Shown: piece after piece, positions 17,049-25,166 of the stretch
Position numbering within the stretch: the stretch's first letter is position 1
How the letters are laid out: each line of letters opens with the position of its first letter
NCBI GenBank assembly: GCA_000173115.1
Contig: ABVW01000001.1
Location: 434,001 to 498,000 of the forward strand
Source of the DNA: Flavobacteria bacterium MS024-3C
GTDB lineage: Bacteria; Bacteroidota; Bacteroidia; Flavobacteriales; Flavobacteriaceae
Reading direction: 5' to 3'
Length of the DNA: 64,000 bases
The notes under the pieces: generated by a model
Told to the model about the DNA's origin: nothing
The model's input: only the letters and a program-made list of their open reading frames with translations
Databases searched by the model: none
Made by a program: the position numbers and the translations under genes

Positions 17049-17894
17049 ATGTTAGAGAATAAAGATAGGTTTCCCTTAAAAGTTTTAGACCACGTTTACA
17101 GCAAGGAAGTATTTAGTTTGTCCTATGTGCCAGGTTTAGATGTATTACAGACCACCCCTGTTCCAGCAGAAATAGCGGCCTATTATCCTGAAGATAATTA
17201 CATCTCTCATCAGAACAACCAACGCACTTTAACAGACAGATTATACAGTATTGCTAAAAATTATCAATTAAAAAAGAAGGCTGTTTTATTGGAACAACAC
17301 TGTAATGGGTCAAAGAAATTTTTAGACTTTGGCGCAGGATCCGGCGCGTTAGTTTCCTTTCTTAAAAACAGACAGTGGCATTCTTTGGGCGTGGAGCCCA
17401 ACCCAAACGCTAGATCCATTGCTTTAGAGAATAACTGTGTGCTACACCCCTCTTTAGAATCCATTCCAAAGCAAGAATTTTCTGTCATATCCCTTTGGCA
17501 TGTTTTAGAACACTTGCCTAATTATGAACACACCTTAAAAGAATTATTAGGCGCTTTGGCGCCTGGAGGCAAACTCCTTATTGCGGCACCCAATTATAAC
17601 TCTTGGGATGCAAAACACTATGGCGCCTTATGGGCTGCTTATGACGCACCCAGGCATTTGTGGCATTTTTCACAAAAAGCCATAAAGCAGTTGGCAGAAA
17701 AATACGGATTGTCTTTAGAGGAAACCAAACCAATGCTACTCGATGCTTTTTATGTGTCTCTGTTATCTGAAAGGCACGCTCAAAAAAAGGCCCCTCTGTT
17801 TAGCGCCTTTTTTAAAGGTTTTTATGCCAACCTATCAGCTATAAGAACCAAAGAGTATTCTTCTATCATTTATGTACTAAAAAAACCAGAATAA
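17049..17894 (+). CDS. Class I SAM-dependent methyltransferase
   Basis: A soluble 281-residue methyltransferase. The SAM-binding motif FLDFGAGSGA is at 91-100, followed by LGVEPNPNAR (motif II) and VISLWHVLEHLPN (motif IV). The family resembles UbiG/type 11 methyltransferases with an N-terminal extension of about 70 residues common in Flavobacteria. Substrate unknown. It follows parS site 2 and mnmG on the same strand and may be co-transcribed. A one-mismatch promoter (TATTTTAG) sits just upstream. Confidence 0.85.
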   Translation: MLENKDRFPLKVLDHVYSKEVFSLSYVPGLDVLQTTPVPAEIAAYYPEDNYISHQNNQRTLTDRLYSIAKNYQLKKKAVLLEQHCNGSKKFLDFGAGSGALVSFLKNRQWHSLGVEPNPNARSIALENNCVLHPSLESIPKQEFSVISLWHVLEHLPNYEHTLKELLGALAPGGKLLIAAPNYNSWDAKHYGALWAAYDAPRHLWHFSQKAIKQLAEKYGLSLEETKPMLLDAFYVSLLSERHAQKKAPLFSAFFKGFYANLSAIRTKEYSSIIYVLKKPE

Positions 17895-18073
17895 GCCCTT
17901 ATAAAAGCTTTAGCGCGTTTTTTTAAGCCTTCCGGCAACACAAGCTCAGGGTTTTTAAAAACAGCCTTAAATCCAGCCTATGGAGGCCGCTTTTCATTTC
18001 AAAAATCTATAGTACCCCCGCTGTTTTATAAATTAATCTTATGGCTTGTTCTAAGGGTGTTTATAAATGTAAA

Positions 18074-18481
18074 TTACCACATAGACATTTCTAAAAAGAA
18101 AAGAAGCAAGACCGCGGGCACCAAATAAATTACAATTGTCCTAGCGCCATCATAGTCTTTGGCAACTCTTTGCCCGAATAACAACATAAGCAAAGTGAGG
18201 CAACTTACCACTGCTGCATTTAGGGCTATATTAGGTTTGTTATAGTGAACAATGTCCATAATACCCCAAATACCCAACACACCACTAATGACTTCCATGA
18301 TTATAATGGTCACAAGTAAAAATGGGACAGTGTTTTTTAGAAAACTCTTTTCAAAATGACCTTTGAGCCACCCTAAGTTTCCTTTCCAATCAATGAGTTT
18401 GTCTAAAGCACTTTGTAAAAATGTAATACAAAGAAATACCAGTAGGATTAATACCGTTAAGTTGTCTTCAAAATGCAGCAT
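18074..18481 (-). CDS. DoxX-like membrane protein
   Basis: A 135-residue protein with four hydrophobic segments (about 8-25, 50-70, 85-103 and 115-133). The arrangement and the LQSALDKLIDWKGN stretch after the first helix resemble DoxX/DoxD-type small membrane proteins; function unknown. It starts 7 bases after holB and is likely translated from the same message. The 179 bases to its left, up to the methyltransferase gene, hold nothing I can identify. Confidence 0.65.
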   Translation of the reverse strand: MLHFEDNLTVLILLVFLCITFLQSALDKLIDWKGNLGWLKGHFEKSFLKNTVPFLLVTIIIMEVISGVLGIWGIMDIVHYNKPNIALNAAVVSCLTLLMLLFGQRVAKDYDGARTIVIYLVPAVLLLFFLEMSMW

Positions 18482-18488
18482 AATTATT

Positions 18489-19646
18489 TTAATTAGTAAC
18501 AGCTTTTGTCATGTGCAGTAATCGAGTGAGCGAAATAGCCAGATCAGTGAAGACCATTTTAGCGTTTCCATTTCTTTCAATTTCATAAACAGCACTTTCT
18601 AAAGCCGTGGAGATTTGTTCTATATTTCCCTCGTGTACAAAAGGGGCAAATTTCTTAAAGTCAAAATTAGAAACTTCAATTTGTGTGTGTTGCAATTGGT
18701 CCAAACCATATTCCATTAAAACCGCTTCTCTAAACAAAGACAAACAGTATAACAGGAAGTTTTTCTGTATCTCTCTGCCAGATTTTGCCACTTCTCCACT
18801 CCAATTGAGTAGTTCGTTTATAGCGCTTTTATTCCCCTTGGCTTTAAATGCGGCCCTTACCCAAAATACAAACCATTCGCCAAAACGCAATTCCTCTGAA
18901 TCTTGTCTAAATAGGTCTAATGCTTTATTGTAGTTGCCCTCTGCCATAATAGCGATCTGTTTGGCATTTTGTTCTACCGCGCCCTCCGCTAGCAAGCCTT
19001 TAATAATATCTTTTTCCTGAAGCTTTTTAAAATAGGTAATCTGACAACGAGACGTAATGGTGGCTATTAATTGTTCTTCCTCTTCTGCAATGAGAATAAA
19101 CAGGGTTTTTTCAGGGGGCTCTTCAAGAAGTTTTAAGATTTTGTTTGCCGCTGCAGTATTCATTTTTTCTATCCCCCAAATGACCATGACTTTATACCCT
19201 CCTTCATAAGATTTTAAAGAAAGTTTCTGACTGAGGTCTCTCGCTTCTTCTACAGAGATATTTCCCTGTTTTTTTTCAGTACCCATAAGCTGGTACCAGT
19301 CAAAGAGGTTGCCGTAAACCTGTGTTTGAATAAACGCCCTCCAGGGTACTGCATAATGATCACTAATGGGTTTTGTTTTAGCGAGGCCTGAAGCGGCAAC
19401 GGGGTACACAAAATGAAGGTCTGGATGGTTTAGATGGTCCATTTTTAAATGGCCCGTTCTTTTCTGTTCTTCCGTTAAATTTTCTGCGCCGCAGAGCACT
19501 TCCCTGGCCAAAGCCAATGCCATAGGCAAGGTGCCGCTTCCCTCTGCACCCACAAACAATTGTGCATGTGCCAAACGATTGCTGTCAATAGCAGTTTGCA
19601 AACGGCTTTTAATCCCTTCTTGCCCTAAAACATCAGAAAAACGCAT
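18489..19646 (-). CDS. holB: DNA polymerase III subunit delta'
   Basis: Clamp-loader subunit that helps open the sliding clamp during replication. The 385-residue protein begins MRFSDVLGQEGIKSRLQTAI and continues HAQLFVGAEGSGTLPMALALA, with a degenerate P-loop as in delta' proteins, then VMVIWGIEKMNTAAANKILKLLEEPP and TITSRCQ (sensor/SRC region). DoxX follows after 7 bases. A perfect -7 element lies 4 bases before the ATG, so this message is predicted to be leaderless. Confidence 0.93.
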   Translation of the reverse strand: MRFSDVLGQEGIKSRLQTAIDSNRLAHAQLFVGAEGSGTLPMALALAREVLCGAENLTEEQKRTGHLKMDHLNHPDLHFVYPVAASGLAKTKPISDHYAVPWRAFIQTQVYGNLFDWYQLMGTEKKQGNISVEEARDLSQKLSLKSYEGGYKVMVIWGIEKMNTAAANKILKLLEEPPEKTLFILIAEEEEQLIATITSRCQITYFKKLQEKDIIKGLLAEGAVEQNAKQIAIMAEGNYNKALDLFRQDSEELRFGEWFVFWVRAAFKAKGNKSAINELLNWSGEVAKSGREIQKNFLLYCLSLFREAVLMEYGLDQLQHTQIEVSNFDFKKFAPFVHEGNIEQISTALESAVYEIERNGNAKMVFTDLAISLTRLLHMTKAVTN

Positions 19647-19650
19647 GTTT

Positions 19651-19658
19651 CAAATATA
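19651..19658 (-). promoter_or_regulatory. -7 promoter element of holB
   Basis: TATATTTG on the minus strand, exact TAnnTTTG match, with only 4 bases before the ATG. It lies directly beyond the T run of the preceding operon's terminator. Confidence 0.6.
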
Positions 19659-19659
19659 C

Positions 19660-19686
19660 AAAAAGCCACCGCTAGCGGTGGCTTTA
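19660..19686 (-). terminator. Terminator of the blaI-M56 operon
   Basis: AAAGCCACCGC and GCGGTGGCTTT form a perfect 11-bp stem with a 2-base loop; on the minus strand it is followed by TTTTTG. It ends the M56 peptidase operon just before the holB promoter. Confidence 0.9.
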
Positions 19687-19745
19687 AAATGAAATTTAAG
19701 TGGTATTACTAAAAAAACAAGCTCCTTGTAAAGGCCGGGCTAAGC

Positions 19746-21815
19746 CTATTGCTTTTTTGTGGTAATTTCAATCACGCCATTTACTCCTTTATCTCCATAT
19801 TTTTCTTTAGCAGCTTGGCCTTTAATTACATTGATGCTTTTAATACGGTCTGGATCAATATCTTTTATATCAGCACCCTTTTCTAAGGTTTTACCATTGA
19901 CTACATAAAGCGGCTGATTTTTCCCGTCTGCAGTCCACCTATTTGCCTTTCTTTTTACGACAATTTTTGTTTCATAACCGTCTTTTTGTTCTTTTTGATT
20001 TTTGCTTGCTTTTGGATCTTTGGTTGTTTTTGGATCTTTGATTGTTTTTGTATCGCTTACCTCTTTTTTGTCAGAAATCCAAAACCCAGAAACCACTCCT
20101 TCTTCTTTTTCCTCTAACAAAGCGTCTACTTCCTCTAACAAATCGCCTACTTCCTCTTGAAATGCTGTGGCCTCAATTTTAAATTCACGGACTTCCTTTT
20201 TCATTTCTAAAGCCTCCTTTTTCATTTCTTCAACAGTCATTTTTAAAAGTTTGCGTCCTTTTTTTAGACTGTCTTTTTTCTTGAATTGAGCCATAATGGT
20301 AACCATTAAAGAGTCTTTGTCTGTGCGCCCTCTTTTTATCACGAATATAGAATCTCCAGCAGCGCTATAGCTATTTTCTGAGACCACTTCTGCGTCTTGG
20401 CCCCGGAACACAAAAACATTTTTATCGCTGCTGCCATAGACATTTTCAGTTACAATCTCGCCGTCTTCATTCATCACTACTACCCTACTGCTTTTGTATC
20501 CTTTCACTAGTTTGGGGCTGCTTTTTGCGGCTTTAAAGCCCGCCTCGGTTAATTGCTCATTTTGGTCTAAAGACACCTCAAAGATAAAGTTGCTGATTGG
20601 CTTGTTGCCACTTACAGCATAAACACCTTTATTACCAGAGGCTGTTTTAAAGCTCGCTTTAATCCCTGTAATTTCTCCTGCAGCATTTCTTTTGATGTTT
20701 TTAAAAGAAAGTTGTACACCGAATTCGTCAAAAAGTGTTTTGTAGCCTTCTTTTAATTCTTTCTCGGAAGATGTTGCCGAAATGTTTACAGAAAACTTTG
20801 AATTTGACACAACGCTTTTTTCAAAAACAGGCGGTGGTGGTGGTGGAACAGAGTAGCTTCCTTTTACAACCAACATAGAATTTGTTTTTCCTACTACAGG
20901 AGGCGGTGGCGGCGGAATGGTGTCGTAATTAATTGGCGGAGTTGGTGGTGGAGGTGGGGCTATTTGAGCCACGACTTCTGTATTAAAAGCAAATACAAAT
21001 CCTATTAAAAGCGGCGCGAGTAATATACTGGCCCATGGATTTTTTTTATTGGTTTCATTGTTGAGCATCATAATACGTTTTTTTAAAAATGAATGATAAA
21101 ATGGGTGTACCAGGCCTAAGCGGTCTAAAGGCACGGTTTGTTTGAGTAAGATATACTGATAGGCTTTTAAATCTTTGGTGGCGGCTACGGTGAGCTGGTC
21201 TGTGAGAAACTCTAAGTTTTCTACCACGCCTTTTTTATACCGCCAAAGAAAAGGGTTCCACCAAGTGAATACAAAAATGATATGTGTGAGCAGTATGTCT
21301 AATGAGTGCCACTGTTTCACATGAATTTTTTCATGGGTAAGCATGAGTTCATAAGCTTCAGACCGGTATAAATGCGTGGGAAACACTATGGCGTTTATAA
21401 ATGAAAACGGACCCTTTACCGCATTGGAGAGCAATAATTTTGGACGCTTTTTCTGAATGGTTTTGGCTTGAATAAGCAGTCTTATAAGGACAGCTAGTTT
21501 GAATAAAACCCACAATAAAACACAGGCACTTCCTGCGCCAATAAGCACCATTAAAATTTGTTCAAATGACAGTTTCTTTAGCGCAGTTTGAGCCACTGGC
21601 TCAAAAGGACCTTGAGCAATGAGTGGGTCCCAAGTAATTTGTACAATTCTTTTAATAGAAACAAATGGAAGCACTACAGAAATCAATAAACCTGAGAGCA
21701 GAAAATGCCTGTTAAAGGAGAATTGTTTTCTAGGATACAACCAAAAACGATACACCACAAAGAACAGGCCTAAAACGGCAGTGTTTTTCCAAGCAAAGTC
21801 TAAGAAAGCATCCAT
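19746..21815 (-). CDS. BlaR1-like M56 metallopeptidase with TonB-plug-like C-terminus
   Basis: A 689-residue membrane protein partner of the BlaI-type repressor encoded 2 bases upstream. The first 270 residues resemble the BlaR1/MecR1 sensor: four hydrophobic segments, the KGPFSFINAIVFP block and zinc motif HEKIH (161-165). After a further membrane segment come proline-rich stretches (about 285-335), a long region without recognised domain, a charged coiled-coil segment, and a C-terminal block resembling the TonB-receptor plug (PLYVVNGK...IKSINVIKG...GVNGVIEITTKK). The likely role is to sense an envelope signal and relieve repression by cleaving BlaI. The signal is unknown; there is no penicillin-binding domain. 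Confidence 0.87.
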   Translation of the reverse strand: MDAFLDFAWKNTAVLGLFFVVYRFWLYPRKQFSFNRHFLLSGLLISVVLPFVSIKRIVQITWDPLIAQGPFEPVAQTALKKLSFEQILMVLIGAGSACVLLWVLFKLAVLIRLLIQAKTIQKKRPKLLLSNAVKGPFSFINAIVFPTHLYRSEAYELMLTHEKIHVKQWHSLDILLTHIIFVFTWWNPFLWRYKKGVVENLEFLTDQLTVAATKDLKAYQYILLKQTVPLDRLGLVHPFYHSFLKKRIMMLNNETNKKNPWASILLAPLLIGFVFAFNTEVVAQIAPPPPPTPPINYDTIPPPPPPVVGKTNSMLVVKGSYSVPPPPPPVFEKSVVSNSKFSVNISATSSEKELKEGYKTLFDEFGVQLSFKNIKRNAAGEITGIKASFKTASGNKGVYAVSGNKPISNFIFEVSLDQNEQLTEAGFKAAKSSPKLVKGYKSSRVVVMNEDGEIVTENVYGSSDKNVFVFRGQDAEVVSENSYSAAGDSIFVIKRGRTDKDSLMVTIMAQFKKKDSLKKGRKLLKMTVEEMKKEALEMKKEVREFKIEATAFQEEVGDLLEEVDALLEEKEEGVVSGFWISDKKEVSDTKTIKDPKTTKDPKASKNQKEQKDGYETKIVVKRKANRWTADGKNQPLYVVNGKTLEKGADIKDIDPDRIKSINVIKGQAAKEKYGDKGVNGVIEITTKKQ

Positions 21816-21817
21816 GA

Positions 21818-22183
21818 TTATTTGTTTTTTTCTATGAGTTTAATGATCTCTTTTAATTCGCTAACAGAAATTTTTTCTTCCTGAGCAAATTGTGACACCA
21901 GTCGCGAATAGGAGTCGCTAAAGAAATCAGAAATGGCTTTGTCCATATAAACCGCCCGGTAAGATTCTTTGCTAATTAGCGGAAAATATTCATGTGTTTT
22001 TCCATAAGTATTGTGGTTCACATAACCCTTTTCTTCTAGATTTCGCACCATAGTAGACAAGGTGTTGTAGTGGGGCTGCTCTTCCCCACCCTGATATGCA
22101 GCCAAAATGTCTTTTACAAAGCCCTTCTTTATAGACCAAAGTATTTTCATTACTTCTTCTTCTTTGTTGGTGAGTGGTTTCAT
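21818..22183 (-). CDS. BlaI/MecI-family transcriptional repressor
   Basis: A 121-residue winged-helix repressor. LTNKEEEVMKILWSIKKGFVKDI and HYNTLSTMVRNLEEKGYVNH form the recognition domain, and the C-terminal DSYSRLVSQFA...ELKEIIKLIE helices resemble the dimerisation part. It is first in a two-gene operon with the M56 peptidase (2-base gap), the standard arrangement of a repressor and its anti-repressor protease. Its promoter overlaps two phased inverted repeats that are good candidates for its own operator. Confidence 0.93.
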   Translation of the reverse strand: MKPLTNKEEEVMKILWSIKKGFVKDILAAYQGGEEQPHYNTLSTMVRNLEEKGYVNHNTYGKTHEYFPLISKESYRAVYMDKAISDFFSDSYSRLVSQFAQEEKISVSELKEIIKLIEKNK

Positions 22184-22206
22184 ATTTGGTTGTTTTATAT
22201 TCTAAT

Positions 22207-22214
22207 CAAACTTA
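22207..22214 (-). promoter_or_regulatory. -7 promoter element of blaI-M56 operon
   Basis: TAAGTTTG on the minus strand, an exact TAnnTTTG match, 23 bases before the blaI ATG. It overlaps the edge of the first operator repeat. Confidence 0.6.
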
Positions 22215-22251
22215 TAACTAAAAAAATAGTTATACAACTTATTTTTTAGTT
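22213..22251. promoter_or_regulatory. Tandem BlaI-type operators AACT-N8-AGTT
   Basis: Two inverted repeats, AACT-N8-AGTT at 22216-22231 and again at 22236-22251, start exactly 20 bases apart (two helical turns). The first extends to TATAACTA...TAGTTATA (22213-22234). They cover the stretch between the -7 element and the expected -33 position of the blaI promoter, so bound repressor would block transcription. Assignment to BlaI is by position. Confidence 0.65.
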
Positions 22252-22312
22252 AAACGAAAACCTTGTAGTTCAATTTTTATCTTTTAGCCCTATTTAAAGG
22301 GCTTATTTTAGG

Positions 22313-22320
22313 TATATTTG
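22313..22320 (+). promoter_or_regulatory. -7 promoter element of pgk
   Basis: TATATTTG, exact TAnnTTTG match, 26 bases before the pgk ATG. A 6-bp inverted repeat (AGCCCT...AGGGCT, 22286-22303) lies just upstream and could be an operator or a weak hairpin. Confidence 0.6.
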
Positions 22321-22346
22321 TTTTTGTACAATTTTTAAAAAACCCC

Positions 22347-23543
22347 ATGAAAACACTTTCAGATTTTAATTTCAAGGACCAAGTGGCCCTGATCCGTGTA
22401 GACTTTAACGTTCCAATGAACGAGGCACAACAAGTCACAGATACCAATAGAATTACAGCAGCGAAACCAACTATAGACGCCGTTTTGGCGCAAGGAGGAA
22501 AAGCGGTCTTGATGAGTCATTTTGGACGCCCAAAAGGACAAGTAAACCCAAGTATGTCACTTTCTTTGATTGTAGACGCGGTATCTGAAGTTTTGGGCGT
22601 GCCTGTTGCTTTTAGTGAAGACTGTGTGGGAGACAAAGCCCAGGCCGCCATAGCAGCTTTGGCACCAGGAGGCGTGTTGCTTTTGGAGAATTTGAGATTT
22701 CATTCGGAAGAAGAGGCTGGAGACGAAGCTTTTGCCAAACAACTGGCTAGCTTAGGAGATATTTATGTGAATGATGCATTTGGTACAGCCCATAGGGCGC
22801 ACGCTTCCACCACTATTATAGCACAATATTTTAAAGGCGCCTGCTGTTTTGGTGCGCTATTGGCTAAGGAAATTCTAGCCATTGATAAGGTCATGAGTAG
22901 TGGAGAAAAACCAGTAACTGCCATTTTGGGAGGCTCTAAAGTGTCTTCTAAAATCACCATTATAGAGAATATTCTAGATAAGGTAGACCATTTGATTATT
23001 GGAGGAGGAATGACCTATACCTTTATTAAAGCACAAGGGGGAAGCGTTGGAAATTCTATCTGTGAAGACGACAAAATGTCCCTGGCCCTAGAAATTTTAG
23101 AGAAAGCAGCAGCTAAAGGCGTTCAGGTTCATTTGCCTGTAGATGTATTGGCTGCTGACGATTTTAATAAAGACGCCAATACTCAAGTGTCAGACGTTTT
23201 CGCTATTCCTGACGGATGGGAAGGCTTAGATGCAGGACCAAAAACCTTGACCCAATTTGCAGAAATCATTGCGCAGTCTAAGACCATTTTATGGAATGGC
23301 CCAGTAGGTGTTTTTGAAATAGAAACCTTTGCAAAAGGAACCATTGCTATTGGAGAAGCCATTGCCAAAGCAACAGCTAGAGGCGCTTTCTCTCTTGTAG
23401 GAGGAGGAGATTCTGTTGCCGCAGTAAAGGAGTTTGGTTTTGAAGATAAAGTGAGCTATGTGTCCACAGGAGGAGGCGCTATGTTGGAAAGCTTAGAAGG
23501 TAAAACACTTCCTGGGATTGCCGCTATTTTGGCAATGGCCTAA
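22347..23543 (+). CDS. pgk: Phosphoglycerate kinase
   Basis: Transfers the phosphate of 1,3-bisphosphoglycerate to ADP in glycolysis. The 398-residue protein has the N-terminal [14 protein letters not shown] signature, [22 protein letters not shown], the hinge region with GAKV-like [10 protein letters not shown], and the C-terminal [13 protein letters not shown] nucleotide-binding loop. It is divergent from the BlaI operon and is followed 21 bases later by the lytic transglycosylase gene, with which it may be co-transcribed. Confidence 0.98.
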   Translation: MKTLSDFNFKDQVALIRVDFNVPMNEAQQVTDTNRITAAKPTIDAVLAQGGKAVLMSHFGRPKGQVNPSMSLSLIVDAVSEVLGVPVAFSEDCVGDKAQAAIAALAPGGVLLLENLRFHSEEEAGDEAFAKQLASLGDIYVNDAFGTAHRAHASTTIIAQYFKGACCFGALLAKEILAIDKVMSSGEKPVTAILGGSKVSSKITIIENILDKVDHLIIGGGMTYTFIKAQGGSVGNSICEDDKMSLALEILEKAAAKGVQVHLPVDVLAADDFNKDANTQVSDVFAIPDGWEGLDAGPKTLTQFAEIIAQSKTILWNGPVGVFEIETFAKGTIAIGEAIAKATARGAFSLVGGGDSVAAVKEFGFEDKVSYVSTGGGAMLESLEGKTLPGIAAILAMA

Positions 23544-23564
23544 GCCCAATCCATTTGTATTCAT

Positions 23565-23741
23565 ATGAAAAAACCCCATCTAGCGATATTTTTATGGACA
23601 CTTCTTGGGCCTTTATTGGCCCAAGAAGCTACTGTGCCTAAAGAAGTTTTTGTGTCTCAAGAAGTTTCTTTGTCTCTCAAGAAGCTACTGTGCCTAAAGA
23701 AGTTTTTGTGTCTCAAGAAATTCTGGCCCTTGTTGCTGTAG
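23565..23741 (+). pseudogene. Signal-peptide fragment of the lytic transglycosylase, out of frame
   Basis: This 58-codon frame opens with an ATG 21 bases after pgk and encodes a convincing signal peptide (hydrophobic core ending GPLLAQEA). It reads on as QEATVPKEVFVSQE, then runs into a nonsense Leu/Lys/Cys repeat and stops. The same QEATVPKEVFVSQE sequence reappears in the other frame as the start of the large downstream protein. The 42-bp direct repeat between them, offset by 56 bases, breaks the frame. The gene is therefore either inactivated, switchable, or mis-sequenced at this point. Confidence 0.75.
23622..23719 (+). repeat. 42-bp direct repeat that breaks a reading frame
   Basis: Bases 23622-23663 and 23678-23719 are identical over 42 positions, with a 14-base spacer, so the copies start 56 bases apart. 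As 56 is not a multiple of three, the repeat puts the signal peptide and the mature enzyme in different frames. Loss of one copy plus spacer would join them exactly. The spacer itself resembles part of the repeat, so the locus looks slippage-prone. Confidence 0.9.
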
Positions 23742-25156
23742 ACACTATTGCAAAACCTTCCTTAGAGGCGTTAGCTTTTGCAGCGGTTTTAGACTCAATT
23801 TTAAGCGCGTCTCATGTGGTTGCAGCTCCTGATATAAGCTATTCCGCTCAAGACAGTATGGCTTTTTTTAACCCGTCCACAGACAGCTTAAAAAGCCGTT
23901 TGTCGCTTCTTGATCAGGGCACTATATTAGACAGTCGTTACAACCCTTCTTTAGAGGGCGTTATTAAGATGTATTTACGCTCTAAAAGGGTTCTAATTCA
24001 AAAAATGCTACATAGAAGTGCCTATTATTTTCCGCTTTTTGAAAGGGAATTAGACGCGCTTTCCATGCCTATGGAAATTAAATATTTAGCCATTGTGGAG
24101 TCTGCTTTAAACCCAAAAGCAAGGTCCAGGGTTGGCGCTACGGGGCTCTGGCAATTTATGTACGGCACTGGTAAAATGATGGGATTAGAGGTCAATAATT
24201 ATGTAGATGAGCGCCAAGACCCTTTGAAATCTACCCAAGCAGCCTTTAAGTATTTAAAGAAATTACACGGAATGTTTGGCGATTGGAACTTGGCTTTAGC
24301 GGCGTATAATTCTGGACCAGGAAACGTTAGGAAAGCCATTAGGCGTGCAGGCGGTGTGAAAGATTTTTGGGCCATTAGAAGTTTTTTGCCAAGGGAAACA
24401 GCAGGCTATGTTCCTGCTTTGCTCACCACAATGTACTTGTTTGAATACGCAGAAAATCATGGCTTTGAGTTGCCTAAAACGGCTGCAGCTTCTTACGCCA
24501 CAGACACCATTCACCTCAAAAAAGCCATCAGTTTTTCACAACTTTCTAAGGCTTTGTCTTTACCAGAGCAAACCATTGAACAATTGAATCCGGTCTATAA
24601 ATTAGGGATTATTCCTCAGATCGAAGGAAAGCCTCAGGCGTTGAGACTCCCAAGCACCTCTACCACACTTTTTATAGAACAACAAGACAGTATTTATGCT
24701 GCAGTAGCAGCAGAAATGGCTCTTTTAAAAAAACCTTTTCCTGCCCTTCAGACCGTAGGAGCACCACTTAGATACAGGGTGCAATCTGGAGATTATTTAG
24801 GCAAAATTGCCCAGCGATATGGACTTAGGGTGTCTGACATTAAAAAATGGAATAGATTGAGCGGAAACAACTTGTCTGTAGGGCAACGGTTGACGCTTTA
24901 TCCGAAAATTTTTCCTGTGAGTGGGACCCAAAACGCATCGGCCGTAGGCCAAAAAAGCACCCAAAAAAGTGTTTCAAAGACCCCTTCAATTGCTGCGGAT
25001 CAAAAGACCTATACCGTGGCTGCGGGAGACTCGCTTTGGCTTATTGCCCAAAAGCTAAAAGGAGTCAGTGTAGACGATCTTAAAAAATGGAACGATATTT
25101 GGAACAATGAACTAAAACCTGGAACGACCTTGAAATTGTGTTCTTGTTCCCCATAA
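23690..25156 (+). CDS. MltD-like lytic transglycosylase with two LysM domains
   Basis: Cleaves peptidoglycan glycan strands in the periplasm. The readable 488-residue frame begins at a GTG inside the repeat and lacks a signal peptide; joined to the upstream fragment it would be 511 residues with one. The SLT domain contains IVESALNPKARSRVGATGLWQF with catalytic Glu137 and the AYNSGPGNVRKAI block. Two LysM peptidoglycan-binding modules follow (YRVQSGDYLGKIAQRYGL and YTVAAGDSLWLIAQKLKG). Without export the enzyme would have no substrate, so the present form is probably inactive unless the frame is restored. Confidence 0.9.
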   Translation: MPKEVFVSQEILALVAVDTIAKPSLEALAFAAVLDSILSASHVVAAPDISYSAQDSMAFFNPSTDSLKSRLSLLDQGTILDSRYNPSLEGVIKMYLRSKRVLIQKMLHRSAYYFPLFERELDALSMPMEIKYLAIVESALNPKARSRVGATGLWQFMYGTGKMMGLEVNNYVDERQDPLKSTQAAFKYLKKLHGMFGDWNLALAAYNSGPGNVRKAIRRAGGVKDFWAIRSFLPRETAGYVPALLTTMYLFEYAENHGFELPKTAAASYATDTIHLKKAISFSQLSKALSLPEQTIEQLNPVYKLGIIPQIEGKPQALRLPSTSTTLFIEQQDSIYAAVAAEMALLKKPFPALQTVGAPLRYRVQSGDYLGKIAQRYGLRVSDIKKWNRLSGNNLSVGQRLTLYPKIFPVSGTQNASAVGQKSTQKSVSKTPSIAADQKTYTVAAGDSLWLIAQKLKGVSVDDLKKWNDIWNNELKPGTTLKLCSCSP

Positions 25157-25166
25157 AACAAACCGC

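Noticed and set aside
20818-20965. Repeated GGCGGTGGTGG-type sequence as a CRISPR or microsatellite
   Set aside because: It is simply the codons of proline runs in the M56 peptidase, in frame and irregular.
23565-23741. Programmed ribosomal frameshifting at the transglycosylase
   Set aside because: There is no slippery heptamer with a downstream structure, and the 56-base repeat offset explains the break more simply.
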